Source: Sciurus carolinensis
Lineage: Eukaryota; Chordata; Mammalia; Rodentia; Sciuridae
Direction: 5' to 3'
Length of the DNA stretch: 64,000 nt
NCBI RefSeq assembly: GCF_902686445.1
Contig: NC_062222.1
Span: 45,799,292-45,863,291 of the forward strand
Below are positions 56,546 to 64,000 of the stretch, in pieces (the stretch's first letter is position 1; each line of letters starts with the position of its first letter). The position numbers were made by a program, and so were the translations under genes. Under the pieces are notes generated by a model, which did not search any database, had not been told where the DNA came from, and was given only the letters and a program-made list of their open reading frames with translations.

Positions 56546-58589
56546 TTTAAACTATTAAAAAGAAGTTATGCTTTTCTGTTTTTATATGAATTGTACTCAA
56601 ATCAGATATCTTATATGTAAAGAACTGATTTTTAAATTAAGTATATAAGTTTATAAATGTTCCCTTAAAAAAAAAGCATGAATCATCAGAAAGGTAGTGT
56701 GAGAATCTAAACATTTTATTTGTTTTTGCCTTGATCAAAATTGGGATTTTTTTTTAATATGGAATATGTAGAAAAAGAAAAAAAAGCCGGGAATTGTCCA
56801 GCATTAGACAGTAGACATAATGCAAGAATTTACATTAGACAAAGTCTTTTTTATTGTACCACACAAATATTAGCACTTCAGCTATTACTGTACACAAACA
56901 AAAATAAAAACTCATTTCCTCAGTTGCTATGGGACAGAATATTAAGACATGATTATTATCCATCAATTCAGTTTCATGACATACTAAATACATGGTCAGA
57001 ATACATTCTACTTGAAAATTTTCAATTGCTCTATCACATATCATCTTTACATATAAGTTCAGCAGAGTGGTATTTTCTTTTAAATATCACTTAAGATCAC
57101 TCAATTATGAGAGTAGAAGAAGAGAGCCCTTTAGTAATAGTACTGTTGAATATTGGAATGAAATTCCCTGAGCCCCTTGTCTTATGAAATAAGTCTTTTT
57201 GTGTGCATAAAATATAGTTCAACATTAAGCATTTTCTACAAAATGGGGGACAAATCCCAGAGTAATCTTCATACAAAGTTATTTTAGGTGCCTAATGCCT
57301 GTAAAATTATAGTTGTGCCTTGTCCTAAAGTTGAGGGTCTTTCCACATTTTCATCATAAACCCCATTTTTCAGGGGCTTATAACTCAACTATAGAAATTT
57401 GCTTCAGGATGAAACTTGGAATACCCAATTTCAGTTGATCTAGTTATAACCAATTGAAGTAAAGACAGAAAGTTTGCATTTTATCTTTCTCATTTAACTA
57501 TCTCTATTTTAAGTTAAAAGAAACACTTTCAGGCATTTCTACCAGTTTCTCATTTTATAAAAATCTTTACATTTGGCATTTCTGAAATATAACAAAAAGG
57601 ATAAAAAGAAAATGCAATGAGTAATTAGTGTCTCAAGCGAAGGATAAAGAGGTGTAGAATCTTTCACAGTCAACTCACCCTCCAAAATCCAGGTAAGGTC
57701 AGGAGATATTGAAACTCATTACAACATAATGACATTTATTTTCAGTGAAGAGCTTTTATTGAATGAGAACAGAATACCTAATGTAGTCCTATAGCCTAGA
57801 AAGTCATGGGAAAATTTAACCATAAACATTCGCCATACACAATGAAGTAATATTCTAGATTTAAAAATGTAAAAGAACACAAGTATTTACTTTGAAATAA
57901 CAGCAGTAGATTACATGCCAAACTGTTTGTTTCCTTAACATATAAGAAATTATCTTTTCCTAAAGAGAAGATTTATCATGTTAGTGGATATTTACAGATA
58001 ATTGCTGTTATCTGAGCAAACTGGAGCTTTGCATATTCATTGTTAGTTTTCAATACCAGAAAAGGTGTGCAGAAGAGGGTGCTTTAGTTACCAGGGTTGA
58101 TATACCTCCCGAACACCTCAATTAGTATCTGAAGAGATGAAGGACAAATATGGTGATTGTTTACTTTGGTTATTCCTATTAAACACAGCTATAGTACTTC
58201 AGAGCAAAATTCTTTTTCTGCATTAACACATTGCCCACATCCTCCCATCTTTTGCACACTCCACCTCTGTTGACACCATCTCAACGCTACCTAAAGTGTA
58301 TGTTCAGTGATCACAGGCTTGACCAAGAGCAGGGACTCAAAACTGCCCCACCCCCTGCATTGTCCTAGCACTTCTTCCCACTCCCTGTTGTCAAGCACAC
58401 ACATACCCTGTAACACGTCTTCAATCTGTACCTGTAGTATATGCACCATGCACCTTTGACTTCCATAATGAATCAGCCAGATCTGATAGGCTCAAGGTCC
58501 AGACACGAAAAAAGAGAACCCAGCTTTAGAGCTAAGGAGTATAAATTGAAAGGTAGCAAGTTTTGTTGAAAGGTGGCAAAATGAAACCA
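56546..58589. other. Repeat-poor stretch, no recognisable feature
   Basis: AT-rich, no repeat family or gene recognised. A 117-codon plus-strand frame at 56741-57094 has no domain. Confidence 0.5.
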
Positions 58590-58725
58590 ATCCAAATTTT
58601 AATCTCTATTCACTACCAGCCAGCTGTCTTTTGCCTGCCTGAGACTGCGTTTTCATACCTGAAAAATAAAACAACTGGACAAGAGGATCTTTAAAATCCC
58701 TTGTAGTTTTAAAGTTCTGGAATTC
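58590..58725 (+). mobile_element. MIR SINE 3' part, tentative
   Basis: 'gagactgcgttttcatacct', 'gaaaaataaaacaactggac', 'aagaggatctttaaaatccc', 'ttgtagttttaaagttctgg' resembles the MIR/MIR3 sense end (cctcagtttcctcatctgtaaaatg ... ggtcccttccagctctaaaattctg). Confidence 0.5.
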
Positions 58726-60289
58726 TTGTGGAAATAGTTACTTAGTTCAGTTAAGTATATTTTTCTATTATTTAACCCGATGAAACACATACACACAGTG
58801 TTCTCCCCAAGCCCCCAGTTTACTATCCTGACTGAACCTTGGATTATGTACAGTAAACATCAGACTTGCAATGGAAATGTCAGGTTTTACTAATCCCTGC
58901 ATGCCAAGACATTAGAGGACTCCTACCCAATAATAGGCAGCTGACCATTTGACCATTTGCCTGGCTGCACCAACAAACCCATAGAAGAAAACTAGGACAG
59001 AGAGCCGTGCTGAAATTCCTCATTCTTGTAGAGAATATCCTACGACTTTTGAGGGTTAGCTGTACATGGAAAATGCAAGTTTATGAAGAACATATACCTA
59101 TATTCCTAATTTGATGTCAGCCAGATTTCTTTCCCTTCTCATCTTCCAGTGAAGTACAAAGTTTACAAAGAATAAAAAAGGAAGAAAAAGAATCCACACG
59201 AGTTTGAATTAATTTGCGGATGCTTGTGAAAATTCAGGGGAATACACAATTTAGGGGTGCTGCCTAAGGAAATTAGCTACATTGCTTTCTCACCCCAGTA
59301 GCTATTCAACTAGGTTCTGGGAGAAATTAAAAGACACTTGAAGCGGACTTAGACTTTTCCCACCTTCAAAAAAGGATCAGATAGACCCACTGTCCCAATC
59401 CCTGTCTTCAATCTGTCAGTAAGAGATGCTGTCGGTCATTCTGGGAACCTAAGGCTTATCCCTACTCTCTCAGTTACTAAGGTCGTAGACTGCGGATGTC
59501 CCTTCCACACCACAAAGAAAGGATATGTCTCAATATCCTTAGCATATGCTTAAAATATGCCACCACAAGAGGACAAAAGGAAGAATGCCATGGCAACATG
59601 TAAGCATTGGATGTTTCCAGAAAGTAGAGGCATCAGATGCCCAAAGGAGCCTCTGAGTCTGTCCTCAATAGAGGCCCACTTTGGAGCCTCTATAATGTAT
59701 CAGGGATCCCAGCCCCTACATGCCTCTAAAGTACATGGCAATTCTTTCTTTACTGAGCAGCTTTCAGGTCAGGAGGTACAATTCCAACTTTGTTTCCAAT
59801 ATAACACTGAATGCACTGTAAGTATTTAAAGCAGGGAGAATTTCGTGCAAAGAATAGGAAGAGGTGATGGAATTACTGAGAAAACAAATTGGAGAAGGTG
59901 AAGCAACCCAGAAATTAGGAGGAGGAGAAAACCATTCCCTGTACTGAAGGAACACAAGAAGGAAGAAAGGAAGGAAGCCGTATTCTCAGAACCTAGAGAG
60001 TAGTGTCACCAAAAGAAGACAGAATTATGGCCGTCTGTTCAGTGGGAACTGGTGTCAAAAAGATTATGCAGCTGCCCAATGAGGATAGAGCAGAAAAATA
60101 CCAGGTGTCTTCCTGCCAGCTGCCCTTTCATCTCCCACCACTGCCCCCTACTGCCCAAACCCAGAAGGAAGATGACTGTGTGGGAACCTGAGAAATGCAC
60201 CTAGTTGGGGGAGCTTCCCTGAAGCATGGAGCAGAGCTGAGGCAGGGCAAGGATCTTTCTGCAAAGGAGTCAAGAACCTTCTAGAATAA
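58726..60289. other. Repeat-poor stretch, no recognisable feature
   Basis: Single-copy-looking DNA; small (GGAA)n patch near 59950-59975. A 90-codon frame at 59557-59829 has no recognised domain. Confidence 0.45.
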
Positions 60290-60440
60290 GCATTTCATCC
60301 ACTCACGCAAAGGGCATTCAGTGAACACCTGCTATGAGCAGACGGACACCGCTGGCCTCCAAGAAATGAAGATGCCATGAAAGAGACAAACGTGTAACGA
60401 CATGGTTACAAATCTATGTGGGAGAAGTGATCAGACACAG
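60290..60440 (+). mobile_element. Unnamed ancient long repeat, piece 7 (opening module)
   Basis: 'gggcattcagtgaacacctg', 'ctatgagcagacggacaccg', 'aacgacatggttacaaatct', 'tgtgggagaagtgatcagac' follow the opening module seen in pieces 4 and 5. Weakest of the seven. Confidence 0.4.
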
Positions 60441-63129
60441 GAGAACTCTTTAGAGGGTGTGGTGGTGTGGGCTTTCAGAAGGCTACTTTTCATATAATAA
60501 GTAGGCTTCTTTAGTTCCCTCAGGAAAAATATTCAGAAAGTGTAAACCCAAGTTGGAAACACAGAATCTATTCTTATCACCAAATTTTTTCTCTTAAAAA
60601 CCCTAAAGGAGAACTAAAGAAATTGTTGCTGCTCTTTTTATTTCTTGTTCCCCATGATCAAATGACTTCTGTCATCATGGAGGGATTTTGACTGTCTCTG
60701 GAAAATGATGGCTAGAGTAACCCAACCAAAATGAATAGTGTGGTAAGGAGGCAGTCAGGAGGGAAAGACATACAGCCAAAAGTGCCTTCGCAGACGACGA
60801 GTCAAGTAGGGAGTGGGAAGACGAGAACACGCTCAGCCTTTGCAAATGTAAGGAGATTTTCCAGGAAAGCGACAATAATTTAATTACAAAAATGCTTCTG
60901 ATACTTGCTACCCATGAAATCTTTTTTGGCAAAACGACTGACACAAGAAGTACAGCAGGCTAAGTGATTACTGATAGGTTTGAATTAGAGCCAGATTAAA
61001 GGTACTATACTAGCTTTCTGTGTAGAGTGCTTGAAGCAGCAGCCAAATGTTCAAGCCTGAACCTTCCACTAACATATAATCTAAGGCCACTATGTTCTGT
61101 CAAGGCACATTAACAAGGTTTAAGTCCGTGGGCTGAACACCAACAGTTTTTTTTTTTCGCTCTTGCCGATTTATTTATCATTAGTACAAAATATTAACGC
61201 GAGTCTGATTGATTTCTATGGGAAAAATCAAACACCAGTGCAATCAAGCTAGATTATATAGCTATAAAATGATCACTTTTAAAGAGCAAATCACACTCAC
61301 CGATAAGAGGCACAGTAGCATTTCAATCCCTCACTGCCCCACCACACTATGTGCTGCGTGTTCTGCAGCCAAAGTCTTAACAGCCCGTGAAGGCTGATAA
61401 ACACCTTGGGTTTAATAGCAGACTCTGAATGCAGTCATCATTAAGTGATTTCCAAGCCTGGGTGTGGTTCCATTTATATTCCATTGACTTAAAAAAAATG
61501 ATGCTTTTTGTATTTTGCTGGGCACCTTCCAGATTTTTATTTAAAACAGAAATGCTGAAGAAAAAAAAAAGCTAAAAAAAATGCTACACAGTTTCTGTTC
61601 TGGACCATTATTTTTCAGTCAGATCTAACTATCATTTAATTGGTTCCTGATGCTAAAACTTGGATTCCACTTTAAACGCTTGAAACTGGAGTATATAGAA
61701 TAATTTGTTATGCTGAGTTATTCATCCCGAATGTCCAGGGAAAATAAACCAATCTCAAAATAAAACTGGGCTACCTTCTATGATGACACAAAATTAATAA
61801 CACAGTCTAAGAAAAAAATCTGGTATCTATGTTTGCCAAAAAAAAAATCATTAGATTCCCCATGATGAAGAAATATTTAATTCATATTAATGACCAACAT
61901 AAAAGGGGGTCCCTTAACAACAAAACCCATGAACAAAAATTTTACAACTCTGACCTAATTCAACAATATCAAAATCATCTGCTTTTCTTGAGTATGTAAA
62001 GGAGTTTTAGTACTTTTATTTCTTGTATTTATGGATTAATTAAAATAGGTGGTCATGCTTAATTCTATGATTAATTTCTAGAAAAAAATGTAAACTTCTC
62101 AAAGATTTTACACAGTACACGTCACTACTTAACAATTTGAAATCTAAAAGAACTTATCGGATAGGGAATATGATATTGGGTAATTTGAGAATTTTCCCAG
62201 AAAGGGGATTCGGGAGATCTGCATTGTAAATAGATTTCTGTTCACACCAAACAGAGTCAATTTGTATTCTGGCTCAACTAACCAGCTCAGAAAAACAACC
62301 TCTGGACAGGAATTCCACACATGCAGATAAGCACTAGTGAAAATCCTTGTGAAATAACTGCTAGTTCAGCACGAACTCAGTGCAATTTGGTAACCAGTGT
62401 TCTGGAGAGATGCCAAGTTAGTTAGATAATTGCTGTGGCGTGAATGTCACCCTAGAGGTGCAGTACACAAATTCTCAGGTGCTTTTTAAGGATAACTTGA
62501 AGGTCCTCAGTCATTTTTTCAGGTAACAGTGCTAGCCCATGATTATGCTGCTTCGATGACCTCAAAGTGTTGTGTAAATAAAGAGCCCACTTTACCACAG
62601 AAATGAAATGTAAGGACAATATAGCTAAACTGTTTTCCACGAATTGAAGCTGCAGAAGAAAAATGAGGCACATGATATGCAACTGAATTTAGAGGTAGGA
62701 CATAAAGTTTCATAGTCTCCCAAAAATGATTTAGAAAAATACTAACAAAATTTATAACCCATGTTAGTTTAACTCTAACCTCCAATAAATACTTTTACCC
62801 TGATGCAAAATACTAACTAGATATGCATTTTTACAATTTTTTCAAAGAATCCTTAGTTTCCCAGTTTCTTTTTCATTAGTTTTGAGGTTTCTCCCCACCA
62901 ACACTTCAGATAATTGTGTTGATTTAACAATTTTTCCTGGTTCTTCTTTCTAGAAACAGCTTCCACTGGCAAGATGATATAATCTGACTTAGAGCCAAGA
63001 ATTCGTCGTCATCTTTCCTCCCCCAAACCTCTTCACTTCCAGTGTTACCTATCTCAGTGAAGAGCTCCAGAGCACAAAAGAGAAAACTTGCTAGACTGGG
63101 AGACTCCTACCGCTCCCTCAACCACATCT
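60441..63129. other. Repeat-poor stretch, possible non-coding conservation
   Basis: About 2.7 kb with no transposable element recognised. The part 61130-61560 has a mixed composition and several homeodomain-type AT motifs. No exon, RNA gene or promoter can be supported. Confidence 0.4.
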
Positions 63130-63670
63130 AATCATCCATTAAATCCTGTCCAGTGTACCCCAAACATGCCTCAGGTTCTCCCCCTAATTTTCATCCTTTG
63201 TCTATCACCCTAATGGAGGCCTTTATCATTTTTTTGCCTGGACTATTGCAGTACTTTTATTCCCTCCCATTATGTTCTTCCTATTCTCTATCCATTCTGC
63301 TTCAACTCCAACCAGTCAGAAACCTCTACTTTGCCAAACTATGAATGGCTCCATCACCTACAGTCTAACTTCATCAATCAGATCTTACAGATCAATTTTT
63401 GGCTTCATCTCTAACCAATCCCCATACTTATTTTAGCTTGCATTTCCCCAAACTTCTCAATTTTGTTTTATTTTCGAATCTACTGTTTCCTCTTTGTGGA
63501 ATATCTTTCCCATCTCATTCTATAAAATCTGTGTAGAGAGTTCCTTACAGACAGGTTCTTCAGTCTTCCCATCTGCATCCCTGGCTGGAGGGCTTTCCCT
63601 GGTCTGCCTTCCTGGGTACCACTCCACCTATCTCTGAGGACACTTGTTCCACTGAAGGAAATTAGAAGCT
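63130..63670 (+). mobile_element. L2 LINE, internal 3' region
   Basis: 'tttgcctggactattgcagt', 'acttttattccctcccatta', 'tatgaatggctccatcacct', 'acagtctaacttcatcaatc', 'cctctttgtggaatatcttt' and 'cccatctcattctataaaat' follow L2 order (cctggactattgcaatag ... tggctccccattgccc ... gtctggaatgcccttcc). The 63-codon frame is incidental. Confidence 0.65.
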
Positions 63671-64000
63671 AATAGACAGCAGGGCTGTCCTTGAGGGCTG
63701 GGCTTTTATCTTACCTCTTTTTGTGTTTCTGGCACCTAATCCAAGTTCTAAGAATCTAAAGAGGTTGGGGATGGGAGAGTAGTTGAGGAGAAATGAAGGA
63801 AGAGAGAAACGGAGAAAAGAAAAAAGAAAAGAACACAAAAAAAGGAGGGAAAAAGAAAGGGGATAAAACCTCTTAGATACCCTTTTTAGAATAAAGCTTT
63901 GGGTCAACAGAGGTAACCAACTACTGAAAAAACTGGTAGAGTAAAATATAAAAAGAAAAGAATACATTTGTAGTCTAACCCTGGAAGCTTACATGCAAAA
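63671..64000. other. Purine-rich unassigned end of window
   Basis: Purine-rich tract at 63760-63860 (A/G on the plus strand). A 101-codon minus-strand frame is the Phe/Ser/Leu-rich complement of it and not a credible gene. Confidence 0.5.

Noticed and set aside
1..64000. CRISPR arrays, bacterial operons, ribosome binding sites, riboswitches, replication origins
   Set aside because: The window is vertebrate nuclear DNA by its SINE, LINE and LTR content; no regularly spaced repeats or bacterial gene structure are present.

Overview
The window is mammalian nuclear DNA with no gene I can support. The repeat content points to a squirrel-family rodent (Sciuridae: ground squirrel, marmot, tree squirrel). 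It has tRNA-Ala-derived ID SINEs, dimeric SINEs with a B1-like left half and an ID-like right half (the squirrel MEN type), and rodent MTD-like MaLR LTRs. I saw no mouse/rat B2 or B4 SINEs. Base composition is AT-rich and CpG-poor, with no CpG island. Open frames are short, lack recognisable domains and sit in repeats or low-complexity DNA, so I read the window as intergenic or deep-intronic sequence.

Layout. 0-15.5 kb: an MLT1-type LTR remnant, a MER5A-like hAT fragment, L2 and MIR pieces, ID and MEN SINEs, an MTD-like LTR at 10.5 kb, a decayed L1 ORF2 block at 11.8-13.0 kb carrying an ID insertion, and a second MLT1 LTR at 15.2 kb. 15.5-30 kb: mostly unassigned DNA with antisense L1 3' ends at 19.3, 20.1 and 29.3 kb, another MLT1 LTR, MIRs and SINEs. 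30-34 kb: a SINE-dense stretch in which three SINEs interrupt one long ancient repeat. 35-44 kb: an L1 3' end with a G-rich tract, two antisense MaLR LTRs and a young ID copy with a 31-A tail. 44-51 kb: antisense MEN, a MER20-like element nested in the ancient repeat, and two adjacent antisense L1s. One of these L1s is split by a 697-bp solo LTR with a 6-bp target duplication; the other carries an internal telomere-like tract. 51-56.5 kb: old L1 (+ strand) broken up by SINEs and by an inverted L1 that itself holds a small non-ID tRNA-derived insertion. 56.5-63.1 kb: the longest stretch with few repeats, the likeliest place for conserved non-coding DNA. 63.1-63.7 kb: an L2 fragment.

No genes work together here. 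The history readable from the window is of layered insertions. Ancient MIR, L2, MER and MLT1 copies plus one repeat family I cannot name (seven pieces, all on the + strand) form the base. Rodent MaLR and L1 copies come next, and sciurid ID/MEN SINEs, a solo LTR and a tRNA-derived element lie on top. Repeat family names are from memory of their sequence patterns and were not checked by a database search; boundaries without stated target duplications are approximate.
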